A stretch of 64,000 nt of DNA from Candidatus Sphingomonas phytovorans (GTDB lineage Bacteria > Pseudomonadota > Alphaproteobacteria > Sphingomonadales > Sphingomonadaceae), in contig CP119314.1 in the NCBI GenBank assembly GCA_029202385.1, positions 1,056,501 through 1,120,500 of the forward strand, written 5' to 3'. Below the pieces are notes generated by a model, which made no database searches, was not told the DNA's origin, and was given only the letters and a program-made list of their open reading frames with translations. Made by a program: the position numbers and the translations under genes. Positions 7,874 to 15,977 of the stretch are shown piece after piece; position 1 is the stretch's first letter; each line of letters starts with the position of its first letter.

Positions 7874-7928
7874 GCATCTGCGCCCGCCTCTGGCCCGATG
7901 GCGGAGTGGTGACGCAGAGGACTGCAAA
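7874..7928. repeat. Direct repeat partner of 6112-6166 (overlaps tRNA-Cys 5' half)
   Basis: The 55 bases match 6112-6166 at 54 positions. Similarity continues more loosely upstream (TTGACC at 7852 and about 6091). The right-hand copy is the functional one because it leads into the complete tRNA. Confidence 0.85.
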
Positions 7929-7965
7929 TCCTTGCACCCGGGTTCGATTCCCGGTCGGGCCTCCA
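7892..7965 (+). tRNA. tRNA-Cys (GCA)
   Basis: A full cloverleaf can be folded: acceptor GGCCCGA with TCGGGCC, D arm GCG/CGC, anticodon stem GAGGA/TCCTT around CTGCAAA (anticodon GCA), T arm CCGGG-TTCGATT-CCCGG, discriminator T and encoded CCA. The U73 discriminator and GCA anticodon are the identity set of tRNA-Cys. Length 74 bases. It is the only intact copy in the window and forms the right border of the candidate integrated segment. Confidence 0.97.
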
Positions 7966-8064
7966 CTTCCTTGATGTAGATCGTTTCCTCCTCGCGCGGG
8001 GCGGAAGCGGAGTGGGCGCCGATCCCGCTTGACGCGGGTCGGGTGCGCACGGGATGATCGCATC

Positions 8065-8694
8065 ATGTTCTCGATCTTCCTGACGCCGGATTATTTTCCG
8101 TTCGCGGTGGCCTTCGTCGTCATGCTGGGGATCGGTCTGGTCGAGGCGGTTGGTCTCGGGCTTGGTCACCTCGATCTCCATCCGGGCGTCGATGGCCATG
8201 CCGATCTGGATGCGCATGGCGTGCTCGACTGGTTGGGCCTGGGCGGCGGGCTGCCGCTTCTGATCTGGCTGACCTCGCTGCTGTGCTGTTTCACGATCGC
8301 CGGCATCGCGGTGCAGCAGATCGCCACGGGAGCCTTGGGCGCGCCACTTCACTGGGGCATTGCCTCGGCTGCCGCGCTCGCGACCGGCGGATTCGCCAAT
8401 GTCTTCGTCGCGCATGGGCTCGGGCGAATCATGCCCGGCTACGAATCCAGCGTGATTGATACCGGCGATCTGATCCGTCGCCGCGGCACCATCCTCGAAG
8501 GCACTGCGCGTCGCGGCTTTCCGGCGCGCGCGCGGGTCGTCGATCAGCATGATCAGGCCCATTACGTCATGGTCGAACCCCATGACGACGCCGATACCAT
8601 CGCGCAGGGCGAAACCGTCCTGCTCGTGCGCCGGGAAGGCGTGATTTTCTATGCAGTGCCGGAAAACCATCCGACCTTGCGCCCGCTGTTGTAA
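8065..8694 (+). CDS. YqiJ-like membrane protein (DUF1449/OB-fold)
   Basis: A 209-residue protein with three predicted membrane segments (FPFAVAFVVMLGIGLVEAVG, LPLLIWLTSLLCCFTIAGIA and an Ala-rich third near residue 105) followed by a soluble C-terminal domain of about 80 residues. Length, topology and position directly before a flotillin gene match YqiJ, the partner of YqiK. NfeD-like OB-fold partners of this kind are thought to act with flotillins in membrane microdomains. The ATG at 8065 is chosen because the upstream extension is charged and not membrane-like. The flotillin gene follows after 54 bases. Confidence 0.85.
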   Translation: MFSIFLTPDYFPFAVAFVVMLGIGLVEAVGLGLGHLDLHPGVDGHADLDAHGVLDWLGLGGGLPLLIWLTSLLCCFTIAGIAVQQIATGALGAPLHWGIASAAALATGGFANVFVAHGLGRIMPGYESSVIDTGDLIRRRGTILEGTARRGFPARARVVDQHDQAHYVMVEPHDDADTIAQGETVLLVRREGVIFYAVPENHPTLRPLL

Positions 8695-8748
8695 CCACCC
8701 GCTGTTATGGCGACCCCTGCCACAACGATTCGTCCCTAGGAGAACCCG

Positions 8749-10440
8749 GTGCCCGCATCTCTGCTGAACATCCTGATCTATGCAGGCATCGCCATTATCG
8801 GCCTGATCGTCATCATGCTGATCCTGACGCGGCTCTATCGTCGCGCCACCAAGGATGTGGCGCTGATCCGGACCGGCTTCGGTGGCGAGAAGGTCGTTCT
8901 CAACGGCGGTATTCTGGTCTTTCCCGTGCTGCACGAACTGATGCAGGTCCGTCTCACCACGGTGAAGCTCGAGGTGTCCCGCCTCAACAAGGATGCGCTG
9001 ATCACGCTCGACAAGCTGCGTGTCGATGTGGTCGGCCTGTTTCACATCAAGGTGAAGCCCGATGCCCAGTCGATCGCCGCCGCCGCCCAGACGCTCGGCG
9101 AATCGGTCAACAGCCCCGATGCGGTGAAGGCGCTGCTCGACGGTAAGCTCGTCTCGGCACTGCGCTCGGTCGCGGCGACGATGACGATGGAACATCTCCA
9201 CGCCAACCGCGCCGACTTCATCCAGAAGGTGCAGGAGGCGCTGATGACCGATCTGGACATGAACGGCTTCCAGCTCGAATCGGTCTCGATCACCCATTTC
9301 GACCAGACCGCGTTCGAACATTTCAACGAGAACAACGCGTTCGACGCCGAAGGCCTCACCGTGCTCACCCGCACGATCGAGGAACGCAAGAAGATCCGCA
9401 ACGATATCGTCGCGACCAACCGGGTCGAGATCGAGCAGCGCAACCTCGATGCCAACAACCAGTCGCTCGAGATCGCCCAGGCGGCCGAGCAGGCGCGGCT
9501 GACTCAGGAACAGACGCTTGCCGCCCGCCGCGCCGAGCAGGCGACCGCGATCGCCACCGCAGAGGCCGAGCAGACCCGCCTCGCCGAGATCGCGCGCATC
9601 ACCGCCGAGCAGGCGCAGACCGTGGCTCAGACCGAGGCCGACAAGGTCATCCAGACGGCGACCATCGCGCGCGACGGAGCGGTGCAGACGGCGACGATCG
9701 AACGCGACCGGAATATCGAACTCGCCCGAATCACGACGGCGGTGCAGACGGCGCAGAAGTCCGAGGAGGAATCGACCGCCACTGCCGCCGCAAACGAAGC
9801 GCGCGCCCATGCGATCCGCGCCGAGGAGAGTGTCGCTACCGCCAAGGCAACCGAAATCGCCAACCGGACCAAGAACGTCGCGGTCATCGCCGCTACGCAG
9901 AAGGCGGAGGAGGAAGCGGTCCAGATCACCGTCGCGGCCCGCGCCGAGAAGGAAGCCGCGGAGGCCCGCGCCATCGCGCTTCGTACCGAGGCGACCGCCG
10001 AGGCCGATGCCGAAAAGGCCCGTGCCGAGGGCCGCGAGGCAGCGTTCAAGGTCGATGCCGCCGGCCAGACGGCGATCAACGAGGCGACCAACGTCCTCAA
10101 CGATGCCCAGACCGCGCTGCTGGTCCGCAAGGCGATGCTGGAGGCGCTGCCGGCGATCATCGCCGCGGCGAGCAAGCCGATGGAGCAGATCGACAAGATC
10201 AGCATCCTCGACGCACGCGGCCTGCACGGCAATCCGGGAGCCGCGGATGGCGGGGAAGGGGGCGGCAACCTCGCCGACGCAGCGGTGGCGGCCGCGATGC
10301 GCTACCGCGTCGGCGGACCGCTTATCGACACGCTGATGGCTGAACTCGGCATGGGCGGCGCGACGATGAACGGCCTGCTGGGTGGCGCTGCGCCGGCCCC
10401 TGCAAGAAACGTCGGCGAAGAGGCGGATTCTTCAGAATAG
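8749..10440 (+). CDS. Flotillin family protein (YqiK type)
   Basis: A 563-residue protein: an N-terminal membrane anchor (LLNILIYAGIAIIGLIVIML), an SPFH/band-7 domain (about 30-220), and a long Ala/Glu/Thr-rich coiled coil (about 230-460) built from repeats such as AEQTRLAEIARI and ATIARDGAVQTA. A more hydrophobic tail of about 80 residues follows. This is the architecture of YqiK flotillins, scaffold proteins of membrane microdomains. It starts at GTG 8749 after TAGGAG. Together with the upstream YqiJ-like gene it forms a two-gene operon. Confidence 0.93.
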   Translation: MPASLLNILIYAGIAIIGLIVIMLILTRLYRRATKDVALIRTGFGGEKVVLNGGILVFPVLHELMQVRLTTVKLEVSRLNKDALITLDKLRVDVVGLFHIKVKPDAQSIAAAAQTLGESVNSPDAVKALLDGKLVSALRSVAATMTMEHLHANRADFIQKVQEALMTDLDMNGFQLESVSITHFDQTAFEHFNENNAFDAEGLTVLTRTIEERKKIRNDIVATNRVEIEQRNLDANNQSLEIAQAAEQARLTQEQTLAARRAEQATAIATAEAEQTRLAEIARITAEQAQTVAQTEADKVIQTATIARDGAVQTATIERDRNIELARITTAVQTAQKSEEESTATAAANEARAHAIRAEESVATAKATEIANRTKNVAVIAATQKAEEEAVQITVAARAEKEAAEARAIALRTEATAEADAEKARAEGREAAFKVDAAGQTAINEATNVLNDAQTALLVRKAMLEALPAIIAAASKPMEQIDKISILDARGLHGNPGAADGGEGGGNLADAAVAAAMRYRVGGPLIDTLMAELGMGGATMNGLLGGAAPAPARNVGEEADSSE

Positions 10441-10455
10441 ACCGCGGATGGTTCG

Positions 10456-10635
10456 TCACGCCTTCGGAGCGCGATCGTCCCCCGTACCAAGAAGCTGCGT
10501 GGTGAAATCGTCCTTTACCATTCGCCGCCCGCAGCCGCGGCAAACGCTTTCGCGTCGCCCGTCGACGAGGCGCGAATGCCTGCTCGATCGCACATGATGG
10601 CCCGTCGCGCATCGAAGCAGCTGGATAAGGTGCAT
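10456..10635 (-). CDS. Small CxxC protein, 59 residues
   Basis: A short gene on the minus strand, convergent with the flotillin gene. It begins at ATG 10635 behind an excellent ribosome site (GGGAGGA, seven bases away) and ends at TGA 10456-10458. The product starts MHLIQLLRCATGHH and has a central SVCRGCGRRMVKDD motif, so a CxxC pair plus a Cys and two His near the N-terminus could bind one zinc ion. I recall similar tiny basic CxxC proteins in sphingomonads, all of unknown function. Codon third positions look genuine (many G/C). Confidence 0.72.
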   Translation of the reverse strand: MHLIQLLRCATGHHVRSSRHSRLVDGRRESVCRGCGRRMVKDDFTTQLLGTGDDRAPKA

Positions 10636-10886
10636 CTGGAGTCCTCCCGTTGCTCTGACTCAGCGCCCCTGGTGCACGCTGCATAGCACAATGGAGATGA
10701 CAAGGCATTGACGTATGAATGAATTCGTCCTGCCAATCCGTGCGTTCGCCCCGTGGTGGCACTCGGATGCCGCCATGATAATATCGCTGCGGCCGCGCTT
10801 GGCGTGAAGGCAAGCGCGCGATACAAGCCGCGCAGCGACAACATGTGTATTGCATGACTAAAACAGTTGTGCGACAGGGTGACCCA

Positions 10887-11555
10887 ATGGAAATGACCGC
10901 AACCGATTCATCTCGCTTCGAGGCGATGCGCCACGCGATGGTGGCAAGCCAGCTGCGTACCAACGCGGTAAGCGATCCGCGCATCGTGACGGTGATGGCC
11001 CGCGTCCCGCGCGAGGCGTTCCTGCCGGCCGAGGTGCGGGAGATCGCCTATCGCGATACCGCCGTGCCGCTTGGCCGCGCGCGGTTCCAGAACGTGCCGA
11101 TCGCGACCGGCCGCCTGCTGACCGAGGCCTATCTGCTGCCTGCCGACCGGGTGCTGCTGGTCGGTGCGGCCGGGGGCTATACCGCCGCCGTGCTGGCCGA
11201 ACTGGTCGCGCATGTCGTCGCGGTCGAAAGCGATCCCGTGCTCGTCGCTCAGGCGCGTGAAGCGCTCGGCGATCGTGCCAATGTCACTCTTGTCGAGGGC
11301 CCGCTCGAAGCAGGGCATGCGGCCGATGCGCCTTATGACGTGCTGGTGATCGACGGCGCTGTCGAACATGTGCCGGACGCGCTGGTCGCCCAGCTCGCCG
11401 CCGGTGGCCGTGTGGTGACCGGCATCGCCGATCGCGCCGTCACCCGGCTCGCATCGGGCCGCAAGTCCGGCGGGGGCTTCGGCCTTCTCGATTTCGCCGA
11501 TATCGATTGCGTTCCTCTCCCGGGTTTCTCCCGGCCCAAGACCTTCACCTTCTGA
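10887..11555 (+). CDS. Protein-L-isoaspartate O-methyltransferase family protein
   Basis: A 222-residue SAM-dependent methyltransferase of the PCMT type. It opens with MRHAMVASQLRTNAVSDPRIV and FLPAEVREIAYRD, both signature blocks of the family, followed by motif I (LLVGAAGGYTAAVLAEL), an acidic strand end (VVAVESDP) and DVLVIDGAVEHVP. The family repairs isoaspartyl residues using S-adenosylmethionine; alphaproteobacterial copies next to tolC are shorter and their substrate is untested. ATG 10887 is taken; an ATG at 10854 is possible. The stop is three bases from the TolC start, so the two are co-transcribed. Confidence 0.88.
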   Translation: MEMTATDSSRFEAMRHAMVASQLRTNAVSDPRIVTVMARVPREAFLPAEVREIAYRDTAVPLGRARFQNVPIATGRLLTEAYLLPADRVLLVGAAGGYTAAVLAELVAHVVAVESDPVLVAQAREALGDRANVTLVEGPLEAGHAADAPYDVLVIDGAVEHVPDALVAQLAAGGRVVTGIADRAVTRLASGRKSGGGFGLLDFADIDCVPLPGFSRPKTFTF

Positions 11556-11558
11556 AAG

Positions 11559-13085
11559 ATGCCGCGACCTATGCGACGGATCCATTTGCTAACCGGTGTT
11601 GCGGTACTGCTGACAACGACAGCCCCGGTGGCGGCGGAGACGCTGCGCGAGGCCTTGGTCAAGGCATATAACACCAACCCGACGCTCGCGGCCCAGCGCG
11701 CCAATGTCCGCGCGATCGACGAGAATGTGCCGATCGCCCGCTCCGCCGGGCTGCCGTCAGTCAGCCTGACCGGCGGCTATACCGAGAATGTGCTCAAGGC
11801 GGCGAACAGCTTCGTGGCGCCCGACCGCCAGTTGACCGGATCGTCGACGCTTTCGGTTCCCATCTATAGCGGTGGCGGGGTGAAGAACTCGGTGCGTGCC
11901 GCTGAAACGCGCGTTGAGGCCGGGCGCCTCAGCTTGCGCGGTACCGAGGCTGATCTCTTCACCGCTGTCGTGGGCGCCTATATGGACGTCATCCGCGACG
12001 AAGCGATCGTCTCGCTCAACGAGCAGAATGTGAAGGTGCTCGACGTCAATCTCCAGGCATCCAGGGATCGCTTCCAGGTGGGCGACCTGACCCGTACTGA
12101 CGTTGCTCAGTCCGATGCCCGCCTGGCGGTTGCGCGCAGCCAGCTTCAGACGGCGCAGTCCCGGCTGATCTCAAGCCGCGAAAGCTATATCCGCCTGGTC
12201 GGTACGGCACCGGGAAATCTGGAAGTGCCGCCCGCGCTGCCCAATCTCCCCGCTGATCCGGACGCTGCGGTCCAGGTGGCGGTTGATCACAACCCGGTGC
12301 TGCTCGCGGCGCAGAAGAATCGCGACGCCAGCGGTTTCGATATCGACGTGGCCCGCGCCAACCGTTTGCCGACGGTCAACGTCAATATCGGCGGCAACTA
12401 TTATAATTACCTTGGGTCGCTTGGCTCGGGAACCGGCGTGGCTGTCGGTCAATCGGGCACTTCGGCGAGCGCCGGACTGGGATTGACGGTGCCATTGTTC
12501 CAGGGCGGTCGACCGGCCGCGCAGGTTCGGCAGGCGCAGGAGCGTCGCGCCCAGGCCTCCGAACAGGTTACCGAGACGGAGCGCGGCGTAATCGCCCAGG
12601 CTCGTTCGGCCTATGCGGTATGGAAATCGTCGCTTGAGGTGATCGCCTCGTCGGAAGTCGCGGTGAACGCGAACAAGCTCTCGCTGGAAGGTGTCCGTGC
12701 CGAGAACAGCGTCGGCAACCGCACGATCCTGGATATCCTGAACGCTGAGCAGGAACTGCTCAACTCGCAGGTGACGCTCGTAACGTCGCGGCGCGACGCC
12801 TATGTCGCCGGCTTTGCGTTGCTCGCGGCGATGGGCGATGCCGAGGCGAAGGATCTCGGGCTCGACGGCGGGCCGCTTTACGATCCGATCGCGCATTATA
12901 AGAGCGTTCGCGGCAAGATCTGGGATTATGGTTCGCAGCCTGATCCGGCCCTGGTCGGCACCAGCACCGTGCAGACGCCGGCCCAGGGCTCGGTCGTCAC
13001 CCGGCCGCTCGATCCGATCCTCGACGCCCCTGTAGAACCCGCAGTTGACACGACGGGCCCGAATCCCGCAGGTGTCAAGAAGTAA
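11559..13085 (+). CDS. TolC family outer membrane efflux protein
   Basis: A 508-residue outer-membrane channel with a signal peptide (cleaved after VAAE region, about residue 27), two OEP repeats and the alternating hydrophobic/charged helices of the TolC barrel-tunnel. Typical blocks are LREALVKAYNTNPTLAAQRA, DLTRTDVAQSDARLAVA and NRTILDILNAEQELLNSQ. The Pro-rich C-terminal tail of about 50 residues is longer than in E. coli TolC. It serves type I secretion and RND efflux. It follows the methyltransferase gene by three bases and precedes the PopZ-like gene. Confidence 0.95.
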   Translation: MPRPMRRIHLLTGVAVLLTTTAPVAAETLREALVKAYNTNPTLAAQRANVRAIDENVPIARSAGLPSVSLTGGYTENVLKAANSFVAPDRQLTGSSTLSVPIYSGGGVKNSVRAAETRVEAGRLSLRGTEADLFTAVVGAYMDVIRDEAIVSLNEQNVKVLDVNLQASRDRFQVGDLTRTDVAQSDARLAVARSQLQTAQSRLISSRESYIRLVGTAPGNLEVPPALPNLPADPDAAVQVAVDHNPVLLAAQKNRDASGFDIDVARANRLPTVNVNIGGNYYNYLGSLGSGTGVAVGQSGTSASAGLGLTVPLFQGGRPAAQVRQAQERRAQASEQVTETERGVIAQARSAYAVWKSSLEVIASSEVAVNANKLSLEGVRAENSVGNRTILDILNAEQELLNSQVTLVTSRRDAYVAGFALLAAMGDAEAKDLGLDGGPLYDPIAHYKSVRGKIWDYGSQPDPALVGTSTVQTPAQGSVVTRPLDPILDAPVEPAVDTTGPNPAGVKK

Positions 13086-13125
13086 GCACCGCTGACGAGC
13101 GGTCTCAGGGCACGGGGTTCGTTCG

Positions 13126-13653
13126 ATGGGGGATATCAGCGCGGAGCCTTCGATGGAGGACATCCTCTCGTCGATCAAACGGATCATTGCCGAAGAAGGC
13201 GAGAGCGCGACCGCGAGCCGCGCCCGTCGCGTCGCGCGCACCACCGTCGCGCCGCGCATCGATCCCGCGTCGTTCGGGCATGACGAGATTCTGGAACTCA
13301 GCGATCCGGTGCGATCCATCGACGAGGAAGTTCCCATGATCGATGAGGAGGAACCGGTGGCCCGCTCGCCCGTTGTACCAGCTTCGATGGCGCCTCCTCC
13401 GAAGACACCCGCAATCCCAGTGACCCAGGCTGATCCGATCCTGTCGTCCCGTGCGGCCGAGGCGAGTCGTGGCTCGCTCGACGCGCTGTCGCGCATGGTC
13501 GTGAAGCCCGAGGTTCAGGGCAGCGACACGCTCGAGGCAATGGTGCGCGAGATGCTCCGCCCGATGCTGCGCGACTGGCTCGACGCCAATCTGCCCGCGA
13601 TGGTGGAGACGATGGTGTCGCGCGAGATCGCCCGGATCACCGGCTCGCGCTGA
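13126..13653 (+). CDS. PopZ-like DUF2497 protein
   Basis: A 175-residue protein with an N-terminal helix EPSMEDILSSIKRIIAEE, a Pro/acidic linker, and the C-terminal DUF2497 block VREMLRPMLRDWLDANLP followed by VETMVSREIARITG. These two ends are the conserved parts of PopZ, the polar organising protein of Caulobacter that self-assembles and anchors ParB and cell-cycle factors at the pole. The length is the same as in Caulobacter. Position just upstream of valS (here with an S9 peptidase gene between) is typical. Polar function in this organism is inferred. Confidence 0.85.
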   Translation: MGDISAEPSMEDILSSIKRIIAEEGESATASRARRVARTTVAPRIDPASFGHDEILELSDPVRSIDEEVPMIDEEEPVARSPVVPASMAPPPKTPAIPVTQADPILSSRAAEASRGSLDALSRMVVKPEVQGSDTLEAMVREMLRPMLRDWLDANLPAMVETMVSREIARITGSR

Positions 13654-13768
13654 TCGCGCAGGCCTGAATAGGGTCGTGTCACGTACCGACCGTAAATCTG
13701 GATCGGGGCGGTTAAGATCGCGCGTCACCCGATTGCGGGCCGCGCGCCCTTCTGCTCTATCGGCAGGC

Positions 13769-15820
13769 ATGAAAATGCTTCTCTCCGCGAGTGTCCTCGC
13801 GCTCACCGCCGCCGCCGCGCCCGCCTATGCGCGTCAACTCACCATCGATGACGTCTCGATGCTATCGCGTGTCGGGTCGCCCACCGTTTCGAAGGATGGC
13901 CGCTGGCTCGTCTGGCAGCAGCGCGAGACTGACCTTTCCGCCGATCGCGGCCGGTTCGATCTATGGCGGCTCGACCTCGCGAAGAAGGGCGCCGCGCCTG
14001 AAAAGTTCGTCGCAGAGCCTGACGTCAACGAAACCAGCCCCCAGTTCTCGCCTGATGGCAAGTCGGTCTACTTCCAGTCGGACAAGGGCGGCGATGACGC
14101 CGTCTGGGTGGTCGCCGTGACTGGCGGCGCGCCGAAACAGGTGACCAGCTTCAAGGGAGGCCTCAGCGGCTTCAAGGTCGCCCCGACCGGCGACAAGCTC
14201 CTCGTCTGGGCCGATCGTCGTCCTGGCGCGCCGAGCCTTGAGCCGGCCATGGTCAAGAAGGATGCGAATGCCGGTGCCGGCCGCACCTATGATCAATTGT
14301 TCGTTCGCCATTGGGATACATGGGCGGACGGCACCCGGTCGCAGCTCTTCGTCCTGCCGTTGACCGCCGAGGGTGCGGCTGGCAACGGCGTCGCGATCGA
14401 AGGCGCGCTGGTCGGGGATACGCCATCGAAGCCGATGGGCGGCGGCGAGGAGGTCGACTGGTCGGCGGACGGCAAGACCGTGTTCTTCGCGCTGCGCGAG
14501 GCGGGCCGGATCGAGGCGACCTCGACCAATCTCGACATCTTCTCCGCTCCGGCGGATGGCTCGGCGGCTCCAACCAACCTGACGTCGGACAGCCCCGGCA
14601 TGGACAATCTTCCCACGGCCTCGCCCGACGGCAAATGGCTTGCCTATTTCTCGATGAAGCGGGCAGGCTATGAGGCCGATCGCCAGGTGCTGATGCTGCG
14701 CGATCTCGGCACCGGTCAGGTCCGCGCGCTGACCGAAAGCTGGGACCGCTCGATCGCCTCGATCACCTGGGCCGATAATAGCAGGACGATCTACGTCACC
14801 GCCGACGATACACAGGAAACCCCAGTCTTCGCGGTGGACGTGGCGAGCGGCAAGATCACCCGGCTGACTCAGGAAGGGCATGTCTCCTCGATCAATGTCA
14901 CGCCCAAGGGGCTGGTGCTGGCGATGAACAGCCTCACCGCGCCTGATGATTTCTACCTCCTCTCAGGCAAGAAGACGGCGCGGCTTACCTCGGTCAACGC
15001 AGCGAAGCTGGCCGATATCGAGATGCCGACGGTTACCCGCTTCAGCTTCACCGGCGCGAACAACGACATTGTCTGGGGCTATGCGGTGAAGCCGGCCGGT
15101 CTCGCCGCCGACACCAAGGTGCCGGTCGCGTTCATGGTCCATGGCGGACCTCAGGGGTCGAGCAACAATAGCTGGTCCTATCGCTGGAACCCCGCCGTGT
15201 TCGCGGGCGCGGGTTTCGGCCTGGTCGCGGTCGATTTCCATGGATCGACTGGCTATGGCCAGGCCTTCACCGATGCGATCCGCAACAACTGGGGCGGCTG
15301 GCCGCTCGAGGATCTGCAAAAGGGCCTCGCCGCCGCGACGACGAAATTCACCTGGCTCGACGGTGGCAATGCCTGCGCGCTGGGTGCTTCCTATGGCGGC
15401 TATATGATGAACTGGATCGAAGGGCAGTGGCCCGATCGCTTCAAATGCATCGTCCAGCATGACGGCGTGTTCGACGCCCGCGCCATGGCGTACGAGACCG
15501 AGGAGCTGTGGTTCGACGAATGGGAACATGGCGGCAAGACCTATTATGAGGATCCCGCCGCGTTCGAGAAATGGAACCCGGTGAACTTTGTCGACAAATG
15601 GAAGACACCGATGCTGGTCATCACCGGCGAGAAGGACTTCCGTATTCCCTACACCCAGGGCCTTGCCGCCTTCACTGCGCTCCAGCGCCGCGACATCCCG
15701 TCGCGCCTGCTGGTGAATCCCAATGAGAACCACTGGGTGATGAAGCCGAAGAACAGCCGCCAATGGTATCGCGAGGTGCTCGGCTGGATGGACAAATGGA
15801 CGGGGAAGAAGACCGACTGA
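13769..15820 (+). CDS. Secreted S9 family peptidase (dipeptidyl-peptidase/oligopeptidase)
   Basis: A 683-residue exported serine peptidase. Signal peptide MKMLLSASVLALTAAAAP ends at AYA; the ATG at 13769 is preferred over the upstream frame start because it begins this peptide. A beta-propeller domain (SPDGKSVYFQSDKGGDDAVW, SPDGKWLAYFSMKRAG) precedes the catalytic domain with GASYGGYMMNW (Ser), GEKDFRIPY (Asp) and NENHWVMKP (His). HGGPQGSSNN is the oxyanion loop. It should release short peptides or dipeptides in the periplasm. It is a different subfamily from the S9 protein at 2190. Confidence 0.93.
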   Translation: MKMLLSASVLALTAAAAPAYARQLTIDDVSMLSRVGSPTVSKDGRWLVWQQRETDLSADRGRFDLWRLDLAKKGAAPEKFVAEPDVNETSPQFSPDGKSVYFQSDKGGDDAVWVVAVTGGAPKQVTSFKGGLSGFKVAPTGDKLLVWADRRPGAPSLEPAMVKKDANAGAGRTYDQLFVRHWDTWADGTRSQLFVLPLTAEGAAGNGVAIEGALVGDTPSKPMGGGEEVDWSADGKTVFFALREAGRIEATSTNLDIFSAPADGSAAPTNLTSDSPGMDNLPTASPDGKWLAYFSMKRAGYEADRQVLMLRDLGTGQVRALTESWDRSIASITWADNSRTIYVTADDTQETPVFAVDVASGKITRLTQEGHVSSINVTPKGLVLAMNSLTAPDDFYLLSGKKTARLTSVNAAKLADIEMPTVTRFSFTGANNDIVWGYAVKPAGLAADTKVPVAFMVHGGPQGSSNNSWSYRWNPAVFAGAGFGLVAVDFHGSTGYGQAFTDAIRNNWGGWPLEDLQKGLAAATTKFTWLDGGNACALGASYGGYMMNWIEGQWPDRFKCIVQHDGVFDARAMAYETEELWFDEWEHGGKTYYEDPAAFEKWNPVNFVDKWKTPMLVITGEKDFRIPYTQGLAAFTALQRRDIPSRLLVNPNENHWVMKPKNSRQWYREVLGWMDKWTGKKTD

Positions 15821-15827
15821 GCCAATC

Positions 15828-15923
15828 CGTCATGCCGGGCTTGTTCCGGCATCCATGCTTCCTCGAACGCAACGGTCGAGATGTTTGCGGAACCATGGAC
15901 CCCGGAACAAGTCCGGGGTGACG
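15828..15923. repeat. REP-type inverted repeat element, copy A
   Basis: The element begins CGTCATGCCGGGCTTGTTCC and ends CCGGAACAAGTCCGGGGTG plus ACG; the ends are imperfect reverse complements (19 of 22). Each end is itself a small palindrome around the CTTGTTCCGG/CCGGAACAAG core. A second copy in the opposite orientation is at 58949-59042. It fills the gap between the S9 gene and valS. Confidence 0.85.
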
Positions 15924-15925
15924 TT

Positions 15926-15977
15926 GAGGAGAACGGGGTGGCTTTCCGCGGGTGACCGAGGCTAAAGCCACCCCATC
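15926..15977 (+). promoter_or_regulatory. valS leader: hairpin enclosing a five-codon minigene
   Basis: An 11-base-pair perfect stem (GGGGTGGCTTT at 15935-15945 with AAAGCCACCCC at 15964-15974) ends three bases before the valS ATG and covers the place where its ribosome site should be. Inside the structure is a minigene GTG GCT TTC CGC GGG TGA (15938-15955) with its own strong Shine-Dalgarno GAGGAG at 15926-15931. valS itself has no good Shine-Dalgarno. Ribosomes on the minigene would disrupt the stem, so coupled or conditional translation of valS is possible. Structure is seen; regulation is inferred. Confidence 0.4.

Larger units (their letters stand above)
6112..7928. mobile_element. Candidate integrated segment bounded by a duplicated 5' half of tRNA-Cys
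   Basis: A 55-base direct repeat (6112-6166 and 7874-7928, 54 identities) covers the bases just upstream of tRNA-Cys and its first 37 bases, stopping in the anticodon loop. Between the copies are two paralogous secreted-protein genes and, beside the intact tRNA, the remains of a tyrosine recombinase. This is the layout expected of an element integrated at the tRNA anticodon loop. The duplicated part is the 5' half, which is less common than a 3' duplication; a simple segmental duplication remains possible. Confidence 0.45.

Noticed and set aside
7864..10227. 787-codon open frame on the minus strand opposite the YqiJ and flotillin genes
   Set aside because: It is a shadow caused by high GC content: the product is Arg/Gly/Leu-rich without domains, and the plus-strand genes have clear families and ribosome sites.
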